NCBI RefSeq assembly: GCF_018129065.1
Contig: NZ_JAAEDM010000002.1
Coordinates: 1-64,000 of the forward strand
Length of the DNA stretch: 64,000 bases
Origin: Neoroseomonas soli
GTDB taxonomy: Bacteria > Pseudomonadota > Alphaproteobacteria > Acetobacterales > Acetobacteraceae
Direction: 5' to 3'
Shown here: positions 35,937 to 43,962 of the stretch, in pieces
Numbering within the stretch: the first letter of the stretch is position 1
Layout: each line of letters opens with the position of its first letter
Translations under genes and position numbers: made by a program
The notes under the pieces: model-generated
Told to the model about the DNA's origin: nothing
The model's input: only the letters and a program-made list of their open reading frames with translations
Databases searched by the model: none

Positions 35937-36054
35937 TGTCCTGATTCCGCAATCCCGCGGACTTCGTTCTCAGGCCACCAGCCTTTGTTTTCAGTGGCCT
36001 GCTTGTTCGCTTCGTTCGCTGGAATTCCAGCGAACTTCGCGGGCAGGACACCAG
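35933..36054 (+). repeat. Palindromic repeat family B (122 bp, MITE-like), copy 1
   Basis: Ends CTAGTGTCCTG and CAGGACACCAG form terminal inverted repeats. Inside are CAGGCCAC/GTGGCCTG and GCGAACTTCG-type palindromes around TTCGCTGGAATTCCAGCGAA. A second copy in inverted orientation lies at 60158-60279, with almost the same sequence and exactly the same length. The first CTAG contains the RidA stop codon. No transposase is encoded. Confidence 0.85.
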
Positions 36055-36157
36055 CCCGACACGGCATTCCTCACGGCTTTGTGCGCCATCGATCTGGTTG
36101 CGTTGCGCGTTAGCCCATCGGCGAACCCTGACCGGGCAGGGCGCCGATGAGGCTGGC

Positions 36158-38092
36158 ATGCGACGCAGCATTGCAAGATGGACGATCGGGATCGTCATTG
36201 CCGTGTTCGTGCTTTTCGCGGGGGCTGCCGCGGTGGCGTGGCTGGCCGCGCGCCCGATGGCCGAGGCGCGCCTGTCCGCGGCAATCGGCCGGTCGGTCAC
36301 GATCGGGAGCATGTCGATCGAGCCCTCGCTGGGGCTGACCACGATCACCTTCGACGAGGTGCGGATTGCCAACCCGGAAGGATGGCCCGCCGACCCGCCC
36401 TTCGCGCGCATCCTGCGGGTCACGGTCGATTTCGACCTTGCTCGGAGTGTCCGGACCCGCGCCCTCGTCCTTCCGTCGCTCGCCATCGAATCGCCGGTGG
36501 TGACGGCGCTTTCGCGCGGGGAGGGCGACAACAACTACTCGTTCGCGCTGCCGGCGCCGCCGGGTGAGCCGCTGGTGCAGGACCCCACGCCACCGTCCCG
36601 CCTGCGCATCGGCGCCTTGCGCGTGCAGGGTGGCCAGGCGCATGTCGCCATCGACCACCTGCGCGCAGACTTCGAGGTGGGCTTCGAGACGCGCGACGAC
36701 GCTTCCGGCGTGCCGATGATCGTGGCCGAGGCGCGCGGCACCTATGCCGCCCAGCCCCTGACCGCCTCGCTGACAGGCGGCGCCCTCCTGGCGCTGGGTG
36801 ATGCGAAGGTGCCGTGGCCGGTCGATCTCACGCTGGCGAACGGCCCGACCCGTGGGCGGCTGGTTGGCACCTTGCAGGACGCCATTGCCCTCGCGGGCGC
36901 TGACCTGACGCTGGAACTTGCGGGGCCGGACATGGCGCTGCTCACGCCGTTGACGGGCGTGCCGATCCCCCGGACGCCGCGATACCAGGTCAGGGGCAAG
37001 CTCAGCTATGCCGATACGCGCGTGCGCTTCACCGAGATCGCAGGGCGTGTCGGCAACAGCGACCTCGGCGGCACGATCACGATCGACCCGCGCGGGACGC
37101 GGCCGGATGTCACGGCGGAACTGCAGTCGCGCCGCGTCGATCTCGCCGACCTCGCCGGATTCATCGGCGGGCGGCCGGGACGCGGCACGCCGACGCGGGA
37201 GACGCAACAGGCCACGCGCGTCCTGCCCGACGCGCCGGTGAACATACCCAAGCTGGAAATGGCGAATGTGCATCTCGCCTACCGTGCTCAGCGGGTGGTG
37301 GGCGGCTCGGCCCCGGTGGACGATCTCAGGGCACAACTCGAATTGATCGACGGGACGATCACGCTGCGCCCGGTCGCATTCGGCGTGGGGCGCGGCGAAG
37401 TCGTCGCCAACCTGGTGCTGACCCCCACCGAGGGCGAAGCCCTGCGGATGCAGGGGCAGGTCGATTTCCGCCGCGTGGACATCTCCCGCATCATGCGCTT
37501 CGTCGGGTCCGAGGGCGGCGGCAGCCTCACCGGCCGGGCGAGGATCAATGCGACGGGCCGATCGACCGCCGAGCTGCTCGCCCGCGGCGATGGATCCCTG
37601 ATCCTCGTCACCTCCGGCGGCAGCCTTTCGGCCGTGCTCGTGGACCTGTCGGGACTGCGGCTCGGCAATGCGATCTTTTCGGCCTTCGGCCTGCCGTCGC
37701 GCACGCGGATCGAATGCTTCGTCAGCGACTTCGTGCTGCAGAACGGTGTCCTGCGGCCACGCGTGCTGTTGCTCGAAACCGCTGATGCGCTGTTGAGCGG
37801 CGAGGGGTCGATCCGCCTCGACCAGGAACGGCTGGACATGCGGGTGCGCAGCCGCCCGAAGCGCCTGACCATCGCGGCGCTGCCCACGGATCTCCTGGTC
37901 ACCGGCACCCTGAAGGATCCGATGATCACGCCCGAGATCGTGGAACTCGGTATCCGCGGGGGGATCGCGGCGGCGCTCGGCTTCGCCTCCGTGCCCCTGG
38001 CGATCCTCCCGACGATCGAACTGGGCATCGGCGACGACACCCGCTGCAACGACACGCTGCGCCGCGCGCAGGGCGGGCGGCGGGGGAACTAG
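36158..38092 (+). CDS. AsmA family protein
   Basis: 644 residues. An N-terminal membrane anchor (ARWTIGIVIAVFVLFAGAAA) is followed by the AsmA start pattern (RSVTIGSMSIEPSLGLTTIT, FDEVRIANPEGWP) and repeated beta segments. The C-terminal AsmA_2-like part has SGGSLSAVLVDLSGLRLGNA and LDQERLDMRVRSRPKRL. AsmA-like proteins bridge the periplasm and affect lipid supply to the outer membrane. The start at 36158 has a GAGG element upstream. The stop TAG lies on the boundary of a family A repeat. Confidence 0.87.
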   Translation: MRRSIARWTIGIVIAVFVLFAGAAAVAWLAARPMAEARLSAAIGRSVTIGSMSIEPSLGLTTITFDEVRIANPEGWPADPPFARILRVTVDFDLARSVRTRALVLPSLAIESPVVTALSRGEGDNNYSFALPAPPGEPLVQDPTPPSRLRIGALRVQGGQAHVAIDHLRADFEVGFETRDDASGVPMIVAEARGTYAAQPLTASLTGGALLALGDAKVPWPVDLTLANGPTRGRLVGTLQDAIALAGADLTLELAGPDMALLTPLTGVPIPRTPRYQVRGKLSYADTRVRFTEIAGRVGNSDLGGTITIDPRGTRPDVTAELQSRRVDLADLAGFIGGRPGRGTPTRETQQATRVLPDAPVNIPKLEMANVHLAYRAQRVVGGSAPVDDLRAQLELIDGTITLRPVAFGVGRGEVVANLVLTPTEGEALRMQGQVDFRRVDISRIMRFVGSEGGGSLTGRARINATGRSTAELLARGDGSLILVTSGGSLSAVLVDLSGLRLGNAIFSAFGLPSRTRIECFVSDFVLQNGVLRPRVLLLETADALLSGEGSIRLDQERLDMRVRSRPKRLTIAALPTDLLVTGTLKDPMITPEIVELGIRGGIAAALGFASVPLAILPTIELGIGDDTRCNDTLRRAQGGRRGN

Positions 38093-38196
38093 AACAGATC
38101 CCGATCAGGTGGCCTTACCTGATCGGGTGAAGATGCTCGCAAGAACAAGGGCCTGGAGCGGTGTTCGTGAGCCCGGGCGAACGGAAGCCGCTCCAG
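38089..38196 (+). repeat. Palindromic repeat family A (108 bp), full copy
   Basis: Begins CTAGAACAGATCCCGATCAG and ends in GAAGCCGCTCCAG. The hairpin CCCGATCAGG/CCTGATCGGG and the second palindrome GAGCGGTGTTCG/CGAACGGAAGCCGCTC are intact. Positions 38090-38092 are also the stop codon of the AsmA gene. The element fills most of the space to the convergent D-aminoacylase gene and could terminate both. Confidence 0.87.
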
Positions 38197-38207
38197 GTTC
38201 CGGGCCT

Positions 38208-39662
38208 TCAGACGCGGTTGCGCGTGACCAGCCGCCCCGGCTTCTCCCCCGTCGCGCCCTTGCCGGCCACATAGGTCGGCACCCCGTTCGCCCAGACTTC
38301 CTCGATGCCCAGCGATTCCTGCTTCGGCTTCTCGAAGGTCGCCTTGTCGATGATGGTGTCGGCGTCGAACAGCACCAGGTCGGCATAGGCGCCTTCGCGG
38401 ATCACGCCGCGATCCACCATCCCGAACAGCGACGCGGTGCGCCCCGTCATCTTGTGGATGGCCGTTTCCATCGAGAACAGCCGCAATTCGCGCGAATAGA
38501 GCCCCAGCACGCGCGGGAAGGTGCCCCACAGGCGCGGGTGCGGGTGCGCGTCATGCGGGATGCCGTCCGAGCCGATGACGGAGGACGGGTGCGCCATGAT
38601 CCGCCGCACATCCTCCTCGTCCATCTGGAAGGTGATCTGCCCGGCGGGCAGCAGGCGCTCGGCCGCCAGGCGGATGTCGGTGTTCCAGCCGCGCGCGATG
38701 TCGGACAGGTACTTGCCCGCCATCTCCGGATGCGGGACGGACCAGGTGATCATCACCTTCACGTCGTCGCGCAGGCGATCCGGCATCAGCACGGTCGAGC
38801 CGGCCGGGTAGGGGTACATGTCGAAATAGACGTCCTGCGACTGGTTGTAGGCATCGATCAGCGAGAGCGTCTGGTTCGACCGCCCGTAGTTCTCGGGCAT
38901 CGAGCACTTGTGGTGGCTGATCCAGACCGGCACGCCGACGCGATTGCCGATCTTCGCCGTTTCCTCGATCGAGGCGCAGACGCGGTCGGCCTCGTCGCGC
39001 ATGTGGGTGACGTAGATGCCGCCGAAGGCGCGCAGCGGCTCGGCCACCGCGATCACTTCCTCGGTCGTCGCGTGCATGTTCAGCGGGTAGTAGAGGCCAG
39101 TGGAGAAGCCCGACGCACCCTCGGCGAGCGAATTCTTCACCTTGAGGCGCATCTTCTCGATCTCGCCGTCGTTCGCCGGGCGCATGACGTCGCCGTTCAT
39201 CGTATCGACGCGCATCGTCTGGTGGCCGACCAGCGCGTAGGTGTTCACTTCCGACCCGCGCTTCTTCAGTTCATGCGCGTAGTCGCCGAAGGAATCGAAC
39301 CGCCACCAGCCATCCTCGCCGATCAGGTCGAGCGGCGCCGGCGGGCGGGAGGTGAAGCGGGCAGGGGCGAGCGACACGCCGCAATTCCCGACCACGACGG
39401 TGGTGACGCCCTGGCTGATCTTGCAGGTCATGCATTCCGGCCCGCACATCACCGCGCGGTCGTCATGCGTGTGGGCGTCGATGAAGCCGGGGGCCAGCGC
39501 CTTGCCGCCCGCGATCACCTCCCGGTCCGCGCTGGCGCCGCCGAGGTCGCCCACCGCCACGATGCGGTCCCCCGTGATGCCGACATCGCCGCGGCGGCGC
39601 GGGCCGCCGGTTCCGTCGAAGATCGTCGCGTCGCGGATGATGAGGTCGCAGCGGAGGGCCAT
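38208..39662 (-). CDS. N-acyl-D-amino-acid deacylase (D-aminoacylase) family amidohydrolase
   Basis: 484 residues, the normal length. LIIRDATIFDGTGGPRRRGD opens the composite domain. Metal ligands are seen in GFIDAHTHDDRAV, the conserved Cys in VVVGNCGVSLAP, histidines in IYVTHMRDEADR and PVWISHHKCS, and the aspartate in SSVIGSDGIPHDAHPHPRLW. It hydrolyses N-acyl-D-amino acids or N-acylated dipeptide-like compounds in the cytoplasm. It diverges from the LivK-like receptor across 163 bp, so uptake and hydrolysis of one substrate may be linked. The start at 39662 has no clear ribosome binding site. Confidence 0.88.
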   Translation of the reverse strand: MALRCDLIIRDATIFDGTGGPRRRGDVGITGDRIVAVGDLGGASADREVIAGGKALAPGFIDAHTHDDRAVMCGPECMTCKISQGVTTVVVGNCGVSLAPARFTSRPPAPLDLIGEDGWWRFDSFGDYAHELKKRGSEVNTYALVGHQTMRVDTMNGDVMRPANDGEIEKMRLKVKNSLAEGASGFSTGLYYPLNMHATTEEVIAVAEPLRAFGGIYVTHMRDEADRVCASIEETAKIGNRVGVPVWISHHKCSMPENYGRSNQTLSLIDAYNQSQDVYFDMYPYPAGSTVLMPDRLRDDVKVMITWSVPHPEMAGKYLSDIARGWNTDIRLAAERLLPAGQITFQMDEEDVRRIMAHPSSVIGSDGIPHDAHPHPRLWGTFPRVLGLYSRELRLFSMETAIHKMTGRTASLFGMVDRGVIREGAYADLVLFDADTIIDKATFEKPKQESLGIEEVWANGVPTYVAGKGATGEKPGRLVTRNRV

Positions 39663-39825
39663 GGCAATGACGTCCCGTCGTGGATGAGGTGATGCGGCGA
39701 TGATGGCCCGCCTGCGCCGGACGCGAAACCCCGCCCCCTTGCGACGCGGGCGCCCGCCCGTCCAGCATGCCGCCGCAACGAAGCGGGGCCGTGGGCCCTG
39801 CGCAAGCGAAGGGAACGTTCCTGGC

Positions 39826-41073
39826 ATGACCGGATTCAACCGCCGCCAGATCCTGGCCGGAGGCGCCGCTGCCGGTGCCGCCATCATCGCCCCATCCGGC
39901 CGCGCCCGGGCGCAGGCGCGGGACCAGGTGATCCGCATCGGCGTGCTCGCCGACTTCTCCGGCCCCTATCGGTCCACGTCCGGCCCCACCAGCCTCGCTG
40001 CCGCGCAACAGGCGGTGGAGGACCTGGGACTCGCCCAGCGCGGCATCCGCGTGGAGGTGATGCAGGGGGACCACCAGAACCGCCCCGACGCCGCCCTCGC
40101 GCTCGCCCGCCGCTGGATCGACCAGGACGGCGTGGACATGATCTGCGAGGTCAACAACTCGGCCATCGCGCTCGCCGTGGCGAACCTGGTGAAGGAGAAG
40201 GACAGGATCCAGTTGGCGTCGGGCGCGGCGACCTCGGCGCTGACCGGGGCGCAGTGCAGCACGCACACGATGCAGTGGACCTACGATACCTGGATGTTCT
40301 CGAACGTCGTCGGCGGCGCCTCGGTGCGTGCGGGCGGCGACACCTGGTTCATGATCACCGCCGACTACGCCTTCGGCCATCAGCTCGAACGCGACGTCGG
40401 GCAGTTCGTGCAGCGCGCGGGCGGGCGCGTGCTGGGTTCGGCGCGCTATCCCTTCCCGGGGACGGCCGACTTCTCCTCCTTCCTGCTGCAGGCGCAGGCG
40501 AGCCGCGCGAAGGTGGTGGGCCTCGCGATGGCGGCCGCCGACATGGTGAACTGCGTCAAGCAGGCGCATGAATTCGGCCTGACGCGGCGCGGCGCGCAGC
40601 TCGCCGGCATGATCATGTTCGTGCAGGACATCAAGGCGATCGGGCTCGAGGCCGCGCAGGGCATGCTGCTCAGCGAGGTCTACTACCACGACCTCAATGA
40701 CCGCACGCGCGGGCTCGGCCAGCGTATCCTGCGCCGCACGCCGGACAACATGCCGGGGCAGGAGCATGCTGGCACCTATTCCTGCTGCATCCACTACCTG
40801 AAGGCGGTGGCGGAGATCGGCGCCGCCCGCGCCAAGGCCTCGGGCATCGAGGTCATCAACGTGATGAAGCGCATGCCGACCGACGACGACGCCTTCGGCC
40901 CGGGGCGCGTGCGGGAGGACGGGCGCAAGATCCACCCCGCCTATCTCTTCGAGGTGAAGAAGCCCTCCGAGAGCAGCGGCGCGTGGGATTTCTACAAGCT
41001 GCGCGCGACCGTGCCGGCCGAGGAAGCCTTCCGCCCGCTGAACGAAGGTGGCTGCCCGCTGGTGCGGGGCTGA
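39826..41073 (+). CDS. Branched-chain amino-acid type ABC transporter substrate-binding protein (LivK family)
   Basis: 415 residues. A twin-arginine-type signal (MTGFNRRQILAGGAAAGAAI...RARA) precedes the periplasmic-binding-protein fold: IRIGVLADFSGPY, the hinge GGDTWFMITADYAFGHQLER and FSSFLLQAQASRAKVVGLAM. No permease or ATPase genes adjoin it, so it is an orphan receptor. Its divergent neighbour is the D-aminoacylase. A hairpin lies about 30 bp after the stop. Confidence 0.9.
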   Translation: MTGFNRRQILAGGAAAGAAIIAPSGRARAQARDQVIRIGVLADFSGPYRSTSGPTSLAAAQQAVEDLGLAQRGIRVEVMQGDHQNRPDAALALARRWIDQDGVDMICEVNNSAIALAVANLVKEKDRIQLASGAATSALTGAQCSTHTMQWTYDTWMFSNVVGGASVRAGGDTWFMITADYAFGHQLERDVGQFVQRAGGRVLGSARYPFPGTADFSSFLLQAQASRAKVVGLAMAAADMVNCVKQAHEFGLTRRGAQLAGMIMFVQDIKAIGLEAAQGMLLSEVYYHDLNDRTRGLGQRILRRTPDNMPGQEHAGTYSCCIHYLKAVAEIGAARAKASGIEVINVMKRMPTDDDAFGPGRVREDGRKIHPAYLFEVKKPSESSGAWDFYKLRATVPAEEAFRPLNEGGCPLVRG

Positions 41074-41103
41074 CGACTCGCGGGGCGGCGGGGGGCGACT
41101 CCG

Positions 41104-41122
41104 CCGCCAGCGTCTCTGGCGG
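41104..41122 (+). terminator. Hairpin downstream of the LivK-like gene
   Basis: Seven-base stem CCGCCAG / CTGGCGG with loop CGTCT, 30 bp after the stop and just before the nrdJ control region. Confidence 0.45.
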
Positions 41123-41126
41123 TAGA

Positions 41127-41142
41127 AAGCCAGATGTAGCGG
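41127..41142 (+). promoter_or_regulatory. Upstream NrdR box of nrdJ (degenerate)
   Basis: AAGCCAGATGTAGCGG matches the core of the NrdR consensus (C-w-A-t-A-T-a-T-w-G) at 7 of 10 positions. It lies exactly 32 bp upstream of a near-perfect second box, the spacing typical of NrdR box pairs (about three helical turns). Confidence 0.65.
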
Positions 41143-41158
41143 GTCAAGAGCCATCGAC

Positions 41159-41174
41159 CCACAATATGTAGTGG
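41159..41174 (+). promoter_or_regulatory. Downstream NrdR box of nrdJ
   Basis: CCACAATATGTAGTGG, a palindrome with CCAC/GTGG arms, matches the NrdR consensus acaCwAtATaTwGtgt at most positions. It is 80 bp upstream of the nrdJ start. NrdR is the dATP/ATP-sensing repressor of ribonucleotide reductase genes. Confidence 0.8.
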
Positions 41175-41253
41175 CATCCAACTGGCATTCCTGATACCAA
41201 TTGTTTCGCCGAATCGCCGCGGGGGGCGGCGGGACGGGAAGGGGAAGAGCCAG

Positions 41254-43674
41254 ATGGATGGAATGCATGCCGGTGCCCTGCGGGCATCGAATGGTGTCGT
41301 GCGGCCGCTGCCAGGTGGTGCTTTCGGCGAGGCGAAGTTGCAGCCGCGCCCGCTCGATGCCGGCATGGGCGTGGCCGTCGCCCGCCGCACCGTCTTCCGC
41401 CCCGAGGATGCCGAATGCTTCGGCCGCGTCGCCGACCGCGTCGCGGAAGGGAACATGTCCCTGCTCGGCCGCCCGCTCGGCGCCCGGGAGGTCGCGGAAC
41501 GCGCCCGCCTGCGCAACGCCATCGCGACCGGCGCGCTGATCACCTCCGGCCGTCACCTGCAGCATGGCGACGCGCAGCAGGCCACGCGCAACATGGAGGT
41601 CTTCACCAACTGCGCGACGGCGATCGCCTCCTTCGCCAAGTTCTACCTGCTGCTCAACGGCTCCGGTGTCGGCCGCGCCTATGACGACGCGCTGGTCGCG
41701 GTGGACTGGGCGCAGGCGCCCGAGGTGCTGCTGCACCTCTCGCCCGACCATGCCGACTTCCCGCGCGACCGCGCCGCACTGCACCGCTTCGGCAGCGAAT
41801 TCGGCCTGGTTCCCTGGGGCGCGGCCGAGGCCGACCTCGACGAAGCCGCCATCCGCGGCTTCATCGCGCGCGAATGGCTGGCGAGCCCCGCCGCCGCGCC
41901 GGCTGACGCCATGGTCCATCGCGTCGATGACAGCCGCGAAGGCTGGGCCAAGGCTATCGAGTTGCTTGAAAGCCTGGCCTTCCAGGGCGCGCGCGACCGC
42001 ACCCTGGTGCTGGACTTCTCCGCCATCCGCCCGCGCGGCGCGCCGATCGGCGGCATGCAAGGGCGCCCAGCCTCGGGCCCGCTGTCCCTGATGCGCGCCT
42101 TCATGGCGATGCGCCGCGAGGTGATCGCCCCCGCCCGCGACGGCCGCCTGCCCGAGCCCTGGGAACAGGCGATGCTGGTGGACCACTACCTCTCGGTCGA
42201 GGTCCAGGTCGGCGGCGCCCGCCGAGCCGCGCGCATGGCGACCAAGAACTGGCGCGACCCCGGCATCCTGCGCTTCATCCGCTCCAAGTCCGAGGGCGGG
42301 CTCTGGACCGCGAACAACTCCGTCATGGTGGACCGCGCCTTCTGGCGCGGGGTCGAGGCCGCCCGCGCCGGTTCCGCCCGCGCCGAGGACCTGCACGCAC
42401 AGAAGGTCTTCGAGGAAGCCACCCGCTGCGCCTTCGTGAACGGCGAGCCCGGCTTCATCAACGGCGACATGCTGGAGGACCACCGCACCGGCCGCGCGCG
42501 GGAAAAGCCCGTGCACCATGATGGCCGCGACGTGCGTTCCGCCCGCTACCAGGTGGACCATGCGGCGGGGCTGCTCGCGAACCTCTCCGCCCGCGCGGCC
42601 GAGGCGCATTTCCCCTGCACGACCAACCCCTGCGGCGAGATCGTGCTGCACGTGACCGGCGGCTACTGCGTGATCGCGGATTTCGCGCCGCTGCTGGCCT
42701 GCCCGGTGGACCCGGCCACCATCATTCCCGGCGTAATGCCGGATGCGCTCGCCGCCGAATGGGATGCGCGGGTGGAGGATGCGGTGCGCCTCGGCGTGCG
42801 CTTCCTCACGCGCGCCAACGGCATGGACGCGCTTTATGCCGAGGAAGTGCGCCGCACCAACCGCATGGGCATCGGCCCCACCGGCCTGCATGAATGGGCC
42901 TGGGCGCGCTTCGGCCTCGGCTTCGACGACCTGCTCGACGAGGAGAAGTCAGCCCCGTTCTGGGAGGCATTGGCGCGCTTCTCGGACGCGGCGAAGGAGG
43001 AAGGCGACGCTTATGCCGAGGAACTCGGCCGCACGCGCCCCTTCACCGTGACGACCGTGAAGCCTGCCGGCACGACGTCCAAGCTGTTCGGCCTGACCGA
43101 AGGCGCGCACCTTCCCGCGCGCCGGCAATATCTGCGCTGGGTGCAGTTCAAGGGCACCAAGGGCGAGTCCGGCGCCTGGCTGGCGGATTCCGACCCGCTG
43201 CTCGCGGACTACGAGGCGCGCGGCTACCCGGTGCGGCAGTTGCGCTCCTTCCCCGGCATGAGCGTGGTCGGCTTCCCGACCCTGCCGCTGATCCAGCGCC
43301 TCGGCCTGGGCGACCGGCTGAAGACCGCGCCGGAGGCGAGCCCGCAGGAACAGTACCGTTGGCTCGCGCTGATGGAGCGCCACTGGATCGGCGCCGAGCG
43401 CGGCAACCAGATCTCCTACACGCTCAAGGTCTATACCGACCGGCACGACCTGGACGCCTTCCGCGACATCCTGCTGACCCACCAGCCGCAGGTGCGCTGC
43501 TGCGCCGTGCTGCCTTCCGCGCCCGACAGCGCGCTCGGCTACGAATACCTGCCGGAGGAGGAGGTCACGGAAGAGGCCTTCCAGGCCATCGTCGCCGCCA
43601 TCCGCGACCCCGCGCTGCATGAGGCGCTGGACATGGCGCACCTCGCCTGCGCCAGCGGCGTCTGCCCGATCTAG
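41254..43674 (+). CDS. nrdJ: Monomeric class II (adenosylcobalamin-dependent) ribonucleotide reductase
   Basis: 806 residues, similar to the single-chain triphosphate reductase of Lactobacillus leichmannii. Catalytic cysteines align: C120 (FTNCATAI), C460 in NPCGEI (thiyl radical), C472 (GGYC, redox partner of C120), and the C-terminal shuttle pair C799/C804 (LACASGVCPI, C-x4-C). TVKPAGTTSKLFGLTEGAH is the phosphate-binding region. It makes deoxynucleotides with or without oxygen and needs coenzyme B12. GGGGAAG precedes the ATG. Two NrdR boxes lie upstream; no cobalamin riboswitch was seen. The stop TAG overlaps a family A repeat. Confidence 0.93.
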   Translation: MDGMHAGALRASNGVVRPLPGGAFGEAKLQPRPLDAGMGVAVARRTVFRPEDAECFGRVADRVAEGNMSLLGRPLGAREVAERARLRNAIATGALITSGRHLQHGDAQQATRNMEVFTNCATAIASFAKFYLLLNGSGVGRAYDDALVAVDWAQAPEVLLHLSPDHADFPRDRAALHRFGSEFGLVPWGAAEADLDEAAIRGFIAREWLASPAAAPADAMVHRVDDSREGWAKAIELLESLAFQGARDRTLVLDFSAIRPRGAPIGGMQGRPASGPLSLMRAFMAMRREVIAPARDGRLPEPWEQAMLVDHYLSVEVQVGGARRAARMATKNWRDPGILRFIRSKSEGGLWTANNSVMVDRAFWRGVEAARAGSARAEDLHAQKVFEEATRCAFVNGEPGFINGDMLEDHRTGRAREKPVHHDGRDVRSARYQVDHAAGLLANLSARAAEAHFPCTTNPCGEIVLHVTGGYCVIADFAPLLACPVDPATIIPGVMPDALAAEWDARVEDAVRLGVRFLTRANGMDALYAEEVRRTNRMGIGPTGLHEWAWARFGLGFDDLLDEEKSAPFWEALARFSDAAKEEGDAYAEELGRTRPFTVTTVKPAGTTSKLFGLTEGAHLPARRQYLRWVQFKGTKGESGAWLADSDPLLADYEARGYPVRQLRSFPGMSVVGFPTLPLIQRLGLGDRLKTAPEASPQEQYRWLALMERHWIGAERGNQISYTLKVYTDRHDLDAFRDILLTHQPQVRCCAVLPSAPDSALGYEYLPEEEVTEEAFQAIVAAIRDPALHEALDMAHLACASGVCPI

Positions 43675-43778
43675 AGCAGATCCCGATCAGGTGGACTCAC
43701 CTGATCGGGTGAAGATGCTCGCAAGAACAAAGGCCTGGAGCGGTGTTCGTGAGCCGAGGCGAACGGAAACCGCTCTAG
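43671..43778 (+). repeat. Palindromic repeat family A (108 bp), best-preserved copy
   Basis: It has terminal inverted repeats CTAGAGC and GCTCTAG, which make it look like a mobile element with CTAG ends. The first internal palindrome pairs CCCGATCAGGTG with CACCTGATCGGG; the second pairs GAGCGGT with ACCGCTC. Positions 43672-43674 are the nrdJ stop codon. Size and two-palindrome layout resemble the RIME elements of rhizobia. Confidence 0.9.
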
Positions 43779-43962
43779 GCGGTGAACGGGCGGGGCTCTG
43801 CCCCGCGCCCTGCCGGGGTGCGTGGCGGACCCCGGACCCCGCCAGTGGAGTCATCCACTGTGGGTCGGGGTGAACTGGTGCGGCGTCCATGTCCGGCGTA
43901 TGCCGGGCCGATGGGGCGGCCGCGTGCAAGACCAGGGGCGATCAGGCGGGGGCGCCCCCGGA
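43779..43962. other. Intergenic region without a gene
   Basis: GC-rich filler between nrdJ with its repeat and the convergent crotonase gene. It holds several small inverted repeats, for example GGGCGGGGC/GCCCCGCGCCC and AGTGGA-GTCA-TCCACT at 43844-43859. No supported open reading frame. Confidence 0.5.

Noticed and set aside
41074-41253. Cobalamin riboswitch upstream of the B12-dependent nrdJ
   Set aside because: No B12-box-like sequence or room for the full fold was found in the 180-bp leader; NrdR boxes explain the conserved elements.
39463-42891. A 1142-codon minus-strand frame opposite the LivK-like and nrdJ genes
   Set aside because: It covers two unrelated real genes and shows no domain of its own.
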